This document shows, piece by piece, positions 25,889 through 34,822 of a stretch of DNA of 64,000 nucleotides. The first letter of the stretch is position 1. Every line of letters begins with the position of its first letter. The notes beneath the pieces are model-generated. The model was not told where the DNA came from. It searched no databases and was given only the letters and a program-made list of their open reading frames with translations. The translations under genes were made by a program, and so were the position numbers. Source of the stretch: Microvirga pakistanensis (GTDB lineage: Bacteria > Pseudomonadota > Alphaproteobacteria > Rhizobiales > Beijerinckiaceae); contig NZ_SPJX01000187.1 in the NCBI RefSeq assembly GCF_004458765.1, positions 62,001 through 126,000 of the forward strand, given 5' to 3'.

Positions 25889-26878
25889 ATGAGGAAAATA
25901 CTCGCTACCGGTTTGTTCGGGCTCGGGTTGGCTCTCGGCCCTTCAGGAGTGTCCGCCCAGCAGGCAATCGAGCTCCACGGTGCGTCCCAGTTCAACGACG
26001 ACCATGCCTTCACCAAATCGTTGGCCAAGTTCGGGGAGCTCGTACAGTCCTGTTACGGCAAGCCGCTCAATATCATCCTGCACAGGAACAGCGAGCTCGG
26101 CCTTGAGAAGCAGTATTTCGAATACATGTCGCAAGGGCGCGCGGTCGACTTTGCGATCGTCTCGCCGGCGCATATGTCGACCTTCTCGAAAGCCGCTCCT
26201 TTCATTGATGCGCCGTTTCTGTTTCGCGACCTCGCTCATTGGAATAAGGTGCTCGACCGGGACCTGTTTAAGCCGATCGCGGACGAGATCGCCAAACGTG
26301 CCGACGTCATGCTGATCGGCTATGCCGGCGGCGGTACACGCAATATCTTCGTCAATAAGCCAGTCGCTACTTTGGACGAGATCAAGAGCCTCAAGATCCG
26401 CGTCCAAGGCGCCCCAATCTGGAGCCGCACATTCGCTGCGATCGGCATGTCGCCAACCGTCATTGCCTATAACGAGGTTTACAACGCGATTCAGAACGGT
26501 GTGATCGCCGCGGGCGAGAACGAAGCTGCCGGCGTTGAGCAGATGAAGTTCTTCGAGGTAGCTCCCAACTTGGCGATGACCAAGCACGCCATCACGATCC
26601 GGCCGCTGGCATTTTCCGGCAAGACATTCCGCAACCTGCCCGCCGAGTTGCAGGCCTGCGTGATCAAGTCCGGCAAGGAGGCTGGCGCGCACGGCCGGAC
26701 CATCGAGTCCAGCGAGGATGCGGCAAAGCTCGACGCCCTAGAAAAGGCCGGCAAGCTGAAGCAGATCACGTTCAAAGATCGCGATGCCATGAAGAAACTC
26801 GTCGATCCCGTTCTGGCAGCCTATGCCAAGGAGATCGAGGCCGACAAGATCCTGGCGGAGATCAACAGCATCGAGTAG
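25889..26878 (+). CDS. TRAP transporter solute-binding protein (DctP family)
   Basis: The 329-residue periplasmic protein has a Sec signal ('MRKILATGLFGLGLALGPSGVSAQ'), then a DctP fold: 'HGASQFNDDHAFTKSLAKFGELV', 'AAPFIDAPFLFRD', and 'LKIRVQGAPIWSRTFAAIGMSPT' with the arginine that binds a substrate carboxylate, followed by 'VYNAIQNGVIAAGENEAA'. It captures an organic acid for the DctQM membrane part. A GGGAGG site precedes the ATG. A strong hairpin follows the stop, before dctQ. Confidence 0.92.
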   Translation: MRKILATGLFGLGLALGPSGVSAQQAIELHGASQFNDDHAFTKSLAKFGELVQSCYGKPLNIILHRNSELGLEKQYFEYMSQGRAVDFAIVSPAHMSTFSKAAPFIDAPFLFRDLAHWNKVLDRDLFKPIADEIAKRADVMLIGYAGGGTRNIFVNKPVATLDEIKSLKIRVQGAPIWSRTFAAIGMSPTVIAYNEVYNAIQNGVIAAGENEAAGVEQMKFFEVAPNLAMTKHAITIRPLAFSGKTFRNLPAELQACVIKSGKEAGAHGRTIESSEDAAKLDALEKAGKLKQITFKDRDAMKKLVDPVLAAYAKEIEADKILAEINSIE

Positions 26879-26895
26879 TGCGCCGCGCTTCGTGA

Positions 26896-26923
26896 CACGG
26901 TCGGGGATTGCTCCCCGACCGTG
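26896..26923 (+). other. Strong hairpin between dctP and dctQ
   Basis: CACGGTCGGGGA and TCCCCGACCGTG form a perfect 12-bp stem with a TTGC loop, 17 bases after the dctP stop and before the dctQ ribosome site. There is no T tract, so it is better read as an mRNA-stabilising or attenuating element that would keep binding-protein levels above those of the permeases. Confidence 0.75.
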
Positions 26924-26946
26924 CCCTCTCAAGGAATGAGGAGCTT

Positions 26947-27504
26947 ATGGCAACATCAATGCCCGAACAGCGCAGCATGTGGCGTAGAATAACCGCGTGG
27001 TACAGCCTCCTCTTGTCCTGGCTCGTGGCGATTTCCACTGCTGTCCTGATCATCCCGGTCACATTGCAGATCTTCTCGCGCTTCAGCTCGATCATCCCGC
27101 ATTACATCTGGACCGAGGAAATGGCGCGTTTCCTGCTGGTCTGGACCGTGATGATAGGCGCTATGATCGGCGTCCGCGAGAGCACTCATTTCGAGGTTGA
27201 TGTCTGGCCGCGACTGTCGCCGCGCCCTGAGGCCGCCGTGCGGTTGATCGCCCGCATCTGCGTGCTCATCGTCGCGCTCGTTTTCATTTGGTCGGGAATC
27301 GAGTTCACGCAATTCGCCTGGTATCGGATCTCCGAACTGGCCGAACTGCCGCTGTGGGTCATCCATATTGCCTGGCCGATCACCGGTATCACCTGGCTCG
27401 TCTTTCTTGGCGAGCAGATGTGGGATGAGCTGAATGTGCTGTTCGGTCGAGGAACTCTACCGCCGGCAGACCCTATCCCGACGCCGGAGGGACCCCTCTC
27501 ATGA
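26947..27504 (+). CDS. TRAP transporter small permease (DctQ family)
   Basis: The 185-residue protein has four transmembrane helices. 'HYIWTEEMARFLLVWTVMIGAMIGVRESTHFEVDVW' is the DctQ signature (the 'WxEE..R' motif and 'H...D'). It forms the membrane complex with DctM, whose start overlaps its stop by four bases (ATGA). ATG 26947 has GAGGAG upstream and begins just before the first membrane helix. Confidence 0.92.
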   Translation: MATSMPEQRSMWRRITAWYSLLLSWLVAISTAVLIIPVTLQIFSRFSSIIPHYIWTEEMARFLLVWTVMIGAMIGVRESTHFEVDVWPRLSPRPEAAVRLIARICVLIVALVFIWSGIEFTQFAWYRISELAELPLWVIHIAWPITGITWLVFLGEQMWDELNVLFGRGTLPPADPIPTPEGPLS

Positions 27505-28820
27505 CCGGCGCTCTGCTGTCCCCCGGGCAAGCGGCCCTCGTCCTGTTCGGCATCTTCTTCGGATTGATGATACTCCGCGTTCCGGTTGCTTTCGCATTGG
27601 CGCTGGCCTGTCTTCCAATTTTGGTCATTGAGCCTCGGCTCTCGGCTATGACCCTCGTGCAGGAGACCTTCAACGCATACAATTCGTTCATCCTGCTCGC
27701 CGTTCCCTTCTTCCTGCTGACCGCGAACCTGATGAATGTCGGCGGTATCACAGAGAGGCTCATGAAGCTGTCCCGGTCAATGGTCGGGCATTTTCCCGGC
27801 GGATTGGCGCAGATCAACGTGGTGCTTTCCTTCTTCTTCGCTGGCATTTCGGGTTCTTCGACCGCGGACGCAGCAAGCCAGTCGAAGATCTTTATCGAGG
27901 CGCAGCGCCGGGAAGGCTACGATGATTCGTTCTCCGTCGCGATCACTGCCGTGTCGGCGGTTCTGGCGGTTATCATCCCGCCGTCGATCCTGATGATCGT
28001 TTGGGGCGGAGTGTTGACAGTTTCCATTGGCGCGCTCTTCCTCGCGGGAGTATTACCCGGTCTGTTGATCGCTCTTGCACAGATGGCGACGGTCCATGCC
28101 TATGCAACTCTCAAGGGCTACCCGACCTATCCTCGTGACACGTGGAGGACCTTCTTCAAGTCCATCCTGGCTTCGGTTCCAGCCTTGATGACGCCGCTCA
28201 TCATCATCGGCGGGAAGATCTTCGGCTGGTTTACGGCAACGGAGTCGGCCTGCATTGCCGTGCTTTACGCCGGCTTCCTGTCCATTTTCATCTATCGAGA
28301 GATGGATTCTGCGGCATTCCGGGAAGCGCTCGTCGACACGGGCAAGTTCGCCGGGATAACGCTTTTCTGTGTCGGCACGGCGAGCGCCTTCGGCTGGTTG
28401 CTTGCCTATTATCAAATCCCCAAGGTCATCCTGTCTGGTGTTTCGGCCTGGGAACTCGGGCCGATTGGGACCGGTTTCTTCATTGCGTTCGTGTTTCTCG
28501 TCGTCGGGTGCTTTCTCGACGCCATCCCCGCCATCATCATCGTGGGAACGATCCTGGAGCCGCTGGCCCGGTCCGCAGGCCTCGATCCGGTTCACTTCGC
28601 CATGATCGGCATCGTGTCGCTAGCCTTTGGACTCGTCACGCCACCCTATGGACTCTGCCTGATGATCGCATGCTCGGTCGCCGGGATCAGGATGCGGCAG
28701 GCGCTGAAGGATACGATGATCATGCTCGTCCCGATGTTCCTTGTCTTGGCTCTCCTCATCGTCTGGCCGCAGGTCGCACTCTTCGTGCCCAGTCTTGTCT
28801 CGCCGGAGTTCCTCAAGTGA
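27501..28820 (+). CDS. TRAP transporter large permease (DctM family)
   Basis: The 439-residue protein has 12 or more helices and family signatures 'ILLAVPFFLLTANLMNVGGITERL', 'FAGISGSSTADAASQSKIF', 'VIIPPSILMIVWG' and 'ATESACIAVLYAGF'. It is the sodium-driven transport subunit. The ATGA overlap with dctQ implies coupled translation. Standard length; nothing odd. Confidence 0.94.
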   Translation: MTGALLSPGQAALVLFGIFFGLMILRVPVAFALALACLPILVIEPRLSAMTLVQETFNAYNSFILLAVPFFLLTANLMNVGGITERLMKLSRSMVGHFPGGLAQINVVLSFFFAGISGSSTADAASQSKIFIEAQRREGYDDSFSVAITAVSAVLAVIIPPSILMIVWGGVLTVSIGALFLAGVLPGLLIALAQMATVHAYATLKGYPTYPRDTWRTFFKSILASVPALMTPLIIIGGKIFGWFTATESACIAVLYAGFLSIFIYREMDSAAFREALVDTGKFAGITLFCVGTASAFGWLLAYYQIPKVILSGVSAWELGPIGTGFFIAFVFLVVGCFLDAIPAIIIVGTILEPLARSAGLDPVHFAMIGIVSLAFGLVTPPYGLCLMIACSVAGIRMRQALKDTMIMLVPMFLVLALLIVWPQVALFVPSLVSPEFLK

Positions 28821-28828
28821 GATCCCCT

Positions 28829-28860
28829 CCCTGCAGAGGCCTGCGGGGCTCTTCCTTCTC
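28829..28860 (+). terminator. Possible terminator after dctM
   Basis: CCCTGCAG and CTGCGGGG form an 8-bp stem (one G-T pair) with loop AGGC, followed by the T-rich CTCTTCCTTCTC. It lies 8 bases after the dctM stop and 24 bases before the next gene, so it may reduce read-through into the SDR gene. Confidence 0.45.
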
Positions 28861-28883
28861 AAGCCGCTATCGGAGTTCTCGTG

Positions 28884-29672
28884 ATGACCGTTCCTGAAAT
28901 CTACCCCACCATTCCCGACCTCGCCGGAAAAGTCGTCCTCATCACCGGCGCGAGCACCGGGATAGGTGCAGCGGCCGCCGTTGCGTTCGGGCACAATAAG
29001 GCACGTGTGGCGATCCATTATAATGCCAGCGAGAATCCGGCACTGCAGGTTGCCGAAGAGGTGAGGGCGGCTGGCGGAGAGGCATTCCTCGTCCAAGCGG
29101 ACGTGACCGAACCCGAGGCGGCGGCGCGGGTCGTGGCTGAGACCGTCGGGCATTTCGGCCGGCTCGACGTTCTCGTCAACAATGCGGGCGGCCTCGTCAA
29201 CCGGACGCCTATCAAGGAGTACACCGATGAGTACGTGGCTGCTGTGCTCGCCCTGAACGTCGAGCAGGTCGTGCGCTTCGTTCGCGAGGGCGTTTCGCAC
29301 ATGCGGGCGCAGGGCGGCGGCTCCATCATCAATGTGTCATCGATCGCGGCCCGCCATGGCGGCGGGCCGGGCTCGGTCATCTATGCCGCGGCCAAGGGGT
29401 TCATTTCAGTAGCCACGCGGGGCTGGGCCAAGGAACTGGTCAAGGACGGCATCCGGGTCAACGCGGTTTCGCCGGGCGTCATCATGACTCCGTTCCACGA
29501 ACGCTATTCGACCCCGGAGCAGCTTGCCGCCATGCAGGCCACTATTCCCATGGATCGTCTCGGCACGCCGGAGGATTGCGTCGGCGCCTTTCTCTATCTC
29601 GCCTCTAACCGGCTCAGCGGCTACGTCACCGGACAGGTGATGGAGGTGAATGGCGGCCAATACATGCCCTAG
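28884..29672 (+). CDS. SDR family oxidoreductase
   Basis: The 262-residue classical SDR has 'VVLITGASTGIGAAAAVAFG', 'DVLVNNAGGLVNRTP', a serine in 'IINVSSIAARHGG', 'SVIYAAAKGFISV' (YxxxK) and 'VNAVSPGVIMTPFHERYSTPEQL', ending 'GYVTGQVMEVNGGQYMP'. This is the sugar/polyol dehydrogenase type. It follows the TRAP genes by about 60 bases and may act on the imported acid or its product. GTG at 28881 immediately before the ATG is an alternative start. Confidence 0.88.
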   Translation: MTVPEIYPTIPDLAGKVVLITGASTGIGAAAAVAFGHNKARVAIHYNASENPALQVAEEVRAAGGEAFLVQADVTEPEAAARVVAETVGHFGRLDVLVNNAGGLVNRTPIKEYTDEYVAAVLALNVEQVVRFVREGVSHMRAQGGGSIINVSSIAARHGGGPGSVIYAAAKGFISVATRGWAKELVKDGIRVNAVSPGVIMTPFHERYSTPEQLAAMQATIPMDRLGTPEDCVGAFLYLASNRLSGYVTGQVMEVNGGQYMP

Positions 29673-29716
29673 AGGCGCTCTGTGTTCGCCCGGATACCAG
29701 GAGGGAACCTGAACAG

Positions 29717-30196
29717 ATGGTTGATTTTCTCAGCCGCACAGTCCTCATTGGAGTTGGTGCAACGGCGTTGCTCGATCTCTGGGCTGTGCTCCTGCAGCGG
29801 TTGTTTAAGGTGCCGGCGCCGAACTGGGGGCTGGTGGGACGCTGGTTCTGCCACCTGACCAATGCCCATGTCTTTCACGACGACATCGCGCTCGCGCGCG
29901 CCTATCCTTTCGAACGTGCGGTCGGCTGGATTGGGCACTATGCTATCGGCATTGTCTATGCTGGTGTCCTCCTGGTGTTCACGCGCCCGGATTGGGCGTC
30001 GGCGCCGACATTGTCTCCCGCACTCGCCATGGGCATCATCACCGTGGGAGCCGGATGGTTTCTGCTCCAGCCCGGCATGGGAGCGGGCGTTGCCGCCTCG
30101 AAACGGCCCAACGCCAAACAGATCAGGGTGCTCAACATTGCCGGCCATGTCGTCTTCGGATTCGGGCTGTACGGGAGCGCGCTTCTCGTCCGGTAG
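29717..30196 (+). CDS. DUF2938 family membrane protein
   Basis: The 159-residue protein has about four helices: 'TVLIGVGATALLDLWAVLLQRL' at the start, 'IGHYAIGIVYAGVLLVF', 'ALAMGIITVGAGWFLLQPGMGAGVAASKRPN' and 'NIAGHVVFGFGLYGSALLV'. These match DUF2938, a family of unknown function. It lies between the SDR and the TctC gene and is read in the same direction; a metabolic link is not evident. Confidence 0.8.
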   Translation: MVDFLSRTVLIGVGATALLDLWAVLLQRLFKVPAPNWGLVGRWFCHLTNAHVFHDDIALARAYPFERAVGWIGHYAIGIVYAGVLLVFTRPDWASAPTLSPALAMGIITVGAGWFLLQPGMGAGVAASKRPNAKQIRVLNIAGHVVFGFGLYGSALLVR

Positions 30197-30339
30197 GATG
30201 ATCGCAGGGAGATGCCACAGGACATCAGGTAATCGTGAAGTGGAAAACATGTAAGGCTTGCCAATAATGGTTTCGTGACTCAACCTAAGCCAAAGACCGG
30301 CTCCAGGAAAACGAGGAGCCGGCGCATCGGGAGGAAAGA

Positions 30340-31314
30340 ATGCTACGTCGTGGTTTCCTGAAGACACTGGCCGTTGCTGCCGTTTCGCTGGTCTCGGCTG
30401 CCGGGTATGCGTGGGCCGCCTATCCTGAGCGACCGATCACCATCATCGTTCCCTGGGCTGCCGGCGGCGGCACGGATGCAACCGCCCGCATCATCGGCTC
30501 CCTGCTCGAGAAGGAGCTTGGCCAGCCGGTCAATGTCGTCAACAGGACCGGAGGAAGCGGTGTCGTGGGACATGAAGCCATCGCGGCGGCTGCGCCGGAT
30601 GGCTACACCCTCGGGCTAGCGACGGTCGAGATCGGCATGTTGCATTGGCAGGGGCTCACCCAGCGCGATTACAAGGACTACACGCCGATCGCATTGATGA
30701 ATCTTGATCCGGCAGGCGTTCAGGTGCGCGCCGACGCACCTTACAAGACCGTCAACGACCTGCTGGACGACATCAAGAAGAACCCAGGCAAGTTCAAGGC
30801 GTCGGGGACAGGGCAGGGCGGCATCTGGCACCTGGCGATCGCCGGCATGCTCGACAGCGCCAAAATCGATCCCAGCACTGTCCGCTGGGTGCCAAGCCAG
30901 GGGGCCGCACCCGGACTTCAGGATCTCGTCGCAGGCGGTGTCGAGATCGTACCCTGCTCGCTCCCGGAGGCGCGCTCTCTCATCGATGCCGGCCGCGTGA
31001 AGAGCATTGCCATCATGAACCCCGAGCGCAATCCGACTTTCCCGAACGTTCCCACGCTCGCGGAGCAGACCGGCAGCCAGTGGGCTATCGGCGCCTGGCG
31101 CGGCATCGTCGGACCGAAAGGCATACCTGCGGATGTCACGAAGCGGCTCGCTGACGCCCTGGACAAGATCTACAAGGGCAAGGAGTACAACGACTTCATG
31201 AGCCAGCGCGGCTTCGGCGTGAAGTTCGCGGCGGGTGAGGAGTTCCTTGCGTTCTGGAGGAAGAGCGACGAGGACCTCGGAGCGGTCATGAAAAAGGTAG
31301 GGTTGGCGAAGTAG
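30340..31314 (+). CDS. Tripartite tricarboxylate transporter binding protein (TctC/Bug family)
   Basis: The 324-residue periplasmic protein has a signal peptide ('MLRRGFLKTLAVAAVSLVSAAGYAWA') followed by the Bug start 'YPERPITIIVPWAAGGGTDATARIIGSLLEKELGQPVNVVNRTGGSGVVGHEA', the ligand-carboxylate loop, and 'KFKASGTGQGGIWHLA'. It supplies a di- or tricarboxylate or related acid to TctBA. The ribosome site GGGAGGAAAGA is strong. The three tct genes are tightly spaced. Confidence 0.93.
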   Translation: MLRRGFLKTLAVAAVSLVSAAGYAWAAYPERPITIIVPWAAGGGTDATARIIGSLLEKELGQPVNVVNRTGGSGVVGHEAIAAAAPDGYTLGLATVEIGMLHWQGLTQRDYKDYTPIALMNLDPAGVQVRADAPYKTVNDLLDDIKKNPGKFKASGTGQGGIWHLAIAGMLDSAKIDPSTVRWVPSQGAAPGLQDLVAGGVEIVPCSLPEARSLIDAGRVKSIAIMNPERNPTFPNVPTLAEQTGSQWAIGAWRGIVGPKGIPADVTKRLADALDKIYKGKEYNDFMSQRGFGVKFAAGEEFLAFWRKSDEDLGAVMKKVGLAK

Positions 31315-31328
31315 CCTGGCTGACCCCG

Positions 31329-31787
31329 ATGCGTGTCAACGATGCCATCACGGGCTTCGTGCTCCTCGCATTCGCGATCGTGATGTTCGCCTATGCGAGG
31401 ACACTTCCGGCCATTCCGGGACAGGAGTACGGCGCCGCCGTCTTTCCGATGCTCATCGCCGTGGGCCTGGCAGGCTGCGGCATCCTGATGATTGCCTCGG
31501 GCTTTCGGCAATGGCAGGGCGCCGTAATCTGGAACGACTGGGCTCGCACCCATCATGCCTGGGTGAGGCTTGCGGTCATTTTCGCCTTGATCCTGGCCTA
31601 CATCCTGGCCGCGCCGGTGCTCGGATTCGCGCCGACATCGATCACTATCCTGCTGGTGTTCATGCTGACGATGGGCGTCCGATGGTGGATCGCCGCGGCC
31701 GTCGCGATCGCCGCAACGGTGCTGATTCAGCAGACCTTCGTCGGATTGCTGCGCGTCCCCCTTCCACTCGGGCTCCTTGGACCCTGA
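31329..31787 (+). CDS. Tripartite tricarboxylate transporter small subunit (TctB family)
   Basis: The 152-residue protein has four helices in the TctB pattern: 'VNDAITGFVLLAFAIVMFAYARTLPAIPGQEYGAAVFPMLIAVGLAGCG', then 'LAVIFALILAYILAAPVLGFAPTSITILLVFMLTMG'. It is the small membrane subunit of the sodium-coupled TTT system. It starts 14 bases after tctC and ends 13 bases before tctA. Confidence 0.9.
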   Translation: MRVNDAITGFVLLAFAIVMFAYARTLPAIPGQEYGAAVFPMLIAVGLAGCGILMIASGFRQWQGAVIWNDWARTHHAWVRLAVIFALILAYILAAPVLGFAPTSITILLVFMLTMGVRWWIAAAVAIAATVLIQQTFVGLLRVPLPLGLLGP

Positions 31788-31800
31788 CCCTGATGATGTC

Positions 31801-33300
31801 ATGAGTGCGATCCAGACAGCTTTCGGCCTCGTGTTCCAGCCGGCGGTGCTGGTGACCATCTTTCTCGCAGCCCTGTTCGGGCTCGTGGTCGGCGCGATCC
31901 CTGGCCTGACTGCCACGATGGCGATCGCGCTCCTGGTGCCGGTAACCTTCTTCATGGATCCGGTTCCGGCGGTGGGCGCCATGGTGACCTGCTCTGCCAT
32001 GGCCATTTTCGCCGGCGACATCCCCGGCACGCTGCTGCGCATTCCGGGAACGCCGGCATCGGCGGCCTACACAGACGAAGCCTACATGATGACCCGCAAC
32101 GGCGAGGGGGAGATCGCCCTTGGCGCCAACCTGCTCTTCTCGGCCATTGGGGGATTATTCGGCACATTCGTGCTGATCCTGTCCGCCCCGGCCCTCGCCG
32201 AGGTGGCCTTGCAGTTCAGCTCCTTCGAGTATTTTTGGATGGCACTGCTCGGGCTGACCTGTGCGGTGTTCATCGGAACAGGATCGCCGGTGAAGGGGCT
32301 CGTGAGCCTGTTCATCGGCCTGTTTGTTTCGACCATCGGGCTGAACAATCCAGCCGGCGTGCCCCGCTTCACCTTCGGAAACGCCGAGCTCACCGGAGGC
32401 GTGAACTTTATTGCAGCGATGATCGGCCTGTTCGCCGTGTCCGAGGTCTTTCGTTTTGCCATCTCCCATAGCATCCAGACCGCGCCGCAGGCCGTGATCG
32501 GCAATCTCTTCCGAGGCTGGGGGCGGATGATGGTGCAGTACTGGCCGCAGCAGCTGCGCGGCAATGTGCTGGGCACGATCATCGGCGCGCTGCCGGGAGC
32601 AGGGGCGGATATCGCAGCTTGGGTCAGTTATGCGGTCAGCAAGAAAATGTCCCGCACTCCCGAGAAGTTCGGCAAGGGGCACGTAGAAGGGATCATCGAG
32701 AGCACCTCGTCGAACAATGCCGCACTTGCAGGCGCCTGGGTTCCGGCGCTCGTCTTCGGCATCCCGGGCGACAGCATCACGGCCATTGTCATCGGCGTGC
32801 TCTACCTGAAGAACATGAACCCGGGCCCGACGATCTTCCTGAACAACCCCGAGTACATCTATGCGGTCTTCATCATCTTCATCCTGGCCAATCTGGTGAT
32901 GCTGCCCTTAGGGTGGGCCGCCATCAAGGGTGCCCGGACGATTCTGCGCATTCCCCGCGAGATCCTGATGCCGTGCATTCTCATGTTCTGCATCGTGGGG
33001 GCCTTTGCCATCAACAACTCCGCTTTCGGCGTGGCCGTGATGCTGGTCTTCGGCGTGCTCGGATTTCTGATGGAGGAGAACGATATTCCCGTTGCTCCGT
33101 GCATCCTCGGCATCGTGCTCGGGCCCATGCTCGAGGAGAATTTCGTGACCTCCATGATCAAATCCGACGGCAGCTATCTTGCCTTCTTCGAACGGCCGAT
33201 CTCAGGCGCGCTCGGGATCGCCACGCTGCTCATCTGGCTTGCGCCGGTGCTGCTCATGGCGCTGCGCTCCAGAAGGAGTACAATGCTACGGCAGGGCTAA
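31801..33300 (+). CDS. Tripartite tricarboxylate transporter large subunit (TctA family)
   Basis: The 499-residue protein has about 12 helices with the TctA signatures 'GLVVGAIPGLTATMAIALLVPVTFFMDPVPAVGAM', 'GDIPGTLLRIPGTPASAAYT' and 'GALPGAGADIAAWVSYAVSKKMS', duplicated as usual for this fold. It is the transport subunit. ATG 31801 follows the tctB stop closely, suggesting coupling. It is convergent with the cupin gene, 33 bases apart. Confidence 0.94.
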   Translation: MSAIQTAFGLVFQPAVLVTIFLAALFGLVVGAIPGLTATMAIALLVPVTFFMDPVPAVGAMVTCSAMAIFAGDIPGTLLRIPGTPASAAYTDEAYMMTRNGEGEIALGANLLFSAIGGLFGTFVLILSAPALAEVALQFSSFEYFWMALLGLTCAVFIGTGSPVKGLVSLFIGLFVSTIGLNNPAGVPRFTFGNAELTGGVNFIAAMIGLFAVSEVFRFAISHSIQTAPQAVIGNLFRGWGRMMVQYWPQQLRGNVLGTIIGALPGAGADIAAWVSYAVSKKMSRTPEKFGKGHVEGIIESTSSNNAALAGAWVPALVFGIPGDSITAIVIGVLYLKNMNPGPTIFLNNPEYIYAVFIIFILANLVMLPLGWAAIKGARTILRIPREILMPCILMFCIVGAFAINNSAFGVAVMLVFGVLGFLMEENDIPVAPCILGIVLGPMLEENFVTSMIKSDGSYLAFFERPISGALGIATLLIWLAPVLLMALRSRRSTMLRQG

Positions 33301-33333
33301 CGATCAGGCGATCCCAACCTGCAGAGGTCGCCG

Positions 33334-33879
33334 TCAACGGATGAACCGGTCAATGTAGTCGGCTCCGAGTCCGTTCTTCGCATAATGTGCACGGCACTTC
33401 TCGATCCGCGTGAAGACATCGTCGAACCCGGTCGCGTTGCCGTCGGGATCCACGTAGATCATGGCTCCGTTCACCTGGAACAGAGTGATCATCTCCTCGA
33501 CATGAGGATCGACGACCAGCGTATGCGTCTCGCCAGGGGCCTCGTAGGCGTAGGAGCCCTCAGTCGCAACCCAGTCATGCTCCAGGTACCGCCATTCACC
33601 CTTCAGCACGAAGGCATGCACCGGTTGAGGATGACGATGGCGCGAGAGCACGCCCGACTTCCGCACCCGTAGCAGGTTCATCCAGTACCCGCGCGAGGCC
33701 GCAAGCAGCAGCGGTCGGAACCACACGTTCTCTTCCACAGGAACCCAGATCCGTTCGTCCGTCGGGACGGCGTTCGGGACCACGAGCTCCGGCGGGGAGT
33801 CCTTCGGCTGCGGATGCCTGTAGGGCACCCACTTGTCGTTCACGGGTGTAACGGGAGAGGTGGGCTCTGAGCTTGACAT
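33334..33879 (-). CDS. Cupin, 2,4'-dihydroxyacetophenone dioxygenase-like
   Basis: The 181-residue protein is a single-domain cupin. 'GVLSRHRHPQPVHAFVLKGEWRYLEHDWVATEGSYAYEAPGETHTLVV' gives the metal-binding His/His/His set and closely resembles 2,4'-dihydroxyacetophenone dioxygenase-type enzymes, which cleave a carbon-carbon bond in an aromatic ketone using iron. The true substrate may differ. The ATG at 33879 has CAGGAG upstream. It follows an SDR gene by 29 bases, so the two are probably co-transcribed. Confidence 0.82.
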   Translation of the reverse strand: MSSSEPTSPVTPVNDKWVPYRHPQPKDSPPELVVPNAVPTDERIWVPVEENVWFRPLLLAASRGYWMNLLRVRKSGVLSRHRHPQPVHAFVLKGEWRYLEHDWVATEGSYAYEAPGETHTLVVDPHVEEMITLFQVNGAMIYVDPDGNATGFDDVFTRIEKCRAHYAKNGLGADYIDRFIR

Positions 33880-33908
33880 GCAATCTGCTCCTGTGGGCTT
33901 TACTGTAG

Positions 33909-34658
33909 TTACATGGTCAGATAACCGCCATCGATGGCCAGGATGGCGCCCGTCACGAACCGGGCCGCGGGCGAGGCCAGGAAGACGGCGCCGCCAGCCA
34001 CTTCCTCCGGTGTGCCCCAGCGGCCCATCGGAGTGCGGGACAGGATCGGGGCGCTGCGCTCCGGGTCGTCCTGCAGAGCCTGGGTGAGGGGGGTGGCGAT
34101 CCAGCCCGGTGCGACGGCATTGACGCGGATGCCATCGGCCGCCCACGCGGCGGCGAGGCTCTTGGTCAATTGGCCGATGCCACCTTTCGAGGCGCTGTAG
34201 GCAGGAACCCGGGGGCCGCCGAAGAAGGTGAGCATGGATGCGACGTTGACCACCGAACCCTTGGTTTCGAGCAGCCTTGCTTTCGAGGCAGCGCAGACCC
34301 GCATGGCACCGGTCAGATTGACTGAGATGACGTCTGCGAAGACCTCTGGGTCGTGCTCCATGTCACGGCGGATCACGCCCGCGGCATTGACCAGGACATC
34401 CAAGCGGTTGAACTGCGTGAGCAGGTGGTCGATGGATGGACCGTCGCGGACGTCGAGAACCGCAAACGAGATCCCTGCATTGGTCTCGTCGTCCGCCGCC
34501 CGCATCTGCTCGGTTTCGCTTGCTCCCGTTGCCGTGACATTGGCTCCCAAGTCGCGGAAGGCCTTGGCACAGGCAAGCCCGATTCCACTTGTGCCGCCCG
34601 TGATCAGAACGGTTTGGCCGTCGAACAGATGAGGGGCAAAAGCATCAGTGATCGGCAT
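33909..34658 (-). CDS. SDR family oxidoreductase
   Basis: The 249-residue classical SDR has 'TVLITGGTSGIGLACAKAF', 'DVLVNAAGVIRRD' (NNAG variant NAAG), 'GSVVNVASMLTFFGGPRVPAYSASKGGIGQLTKSLA' with Ser and YxxxK, and 'AILAIDGGYLTM' at the end. It resembles gluconate/2-deoxygluconate-type dehydrogenases. Longer upstream frames are non-coding; ATG 34658 has GGAGAG ahead. It pairs with the cupin gene. Confidence 0.88.
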   Translation of the reverse strand: MPITDAFAPHLFDGQTVLITGGTSGIGLACAKAFRDLGANVTATGASETEQMRAADDETNAGISFAVLDVRDGPSIDHLLTQFNRLDVLVNAAGVIRRDMEHDPEVFADVISVNLTGAMRVCAASKARLLETKGSVVNVASMLTFFGGPRVPAYSASKGGIGQLTKSLAAAWAADGIRVNAVAPGWIATPLTQALQDDPERSAPILSRTPMGRWGTPEEVAGGAVFLASPAARFVTGAILAIDGGYLTM

Positions 34659-34765
34659 GCCGCTGTTCTCTCCAGGATGTTGATCGGATGCTCGGCAGGA
34701 TTTGAAACATAGCGCTTGAATGAATGTAGCCAACCCGACCCTGCCACGGGATCGTGGCCGCTGCC

Positions 34766-34822
34766 GGAGGGAGTGACATTCCTCATGCGAATGATTGGAC
34801 CAGAGGGCGGTGGCCCGCAGCC
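34766..34822. repeat. Short diverged repeat shared with 47218-47275
   Basis: The core GGAGGGAGTGACATTCCTCA-TGCGAATGATTGGACCAGAGGG recurs at 47218 with about five changes. Read on the minus strand both encode 'LWSNHSHEECHSLR' or 'RWSNHSYEECHSLR', with mostly silent differences, suggesting two remnants of one protein-coding family. Confidence 0.55.
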
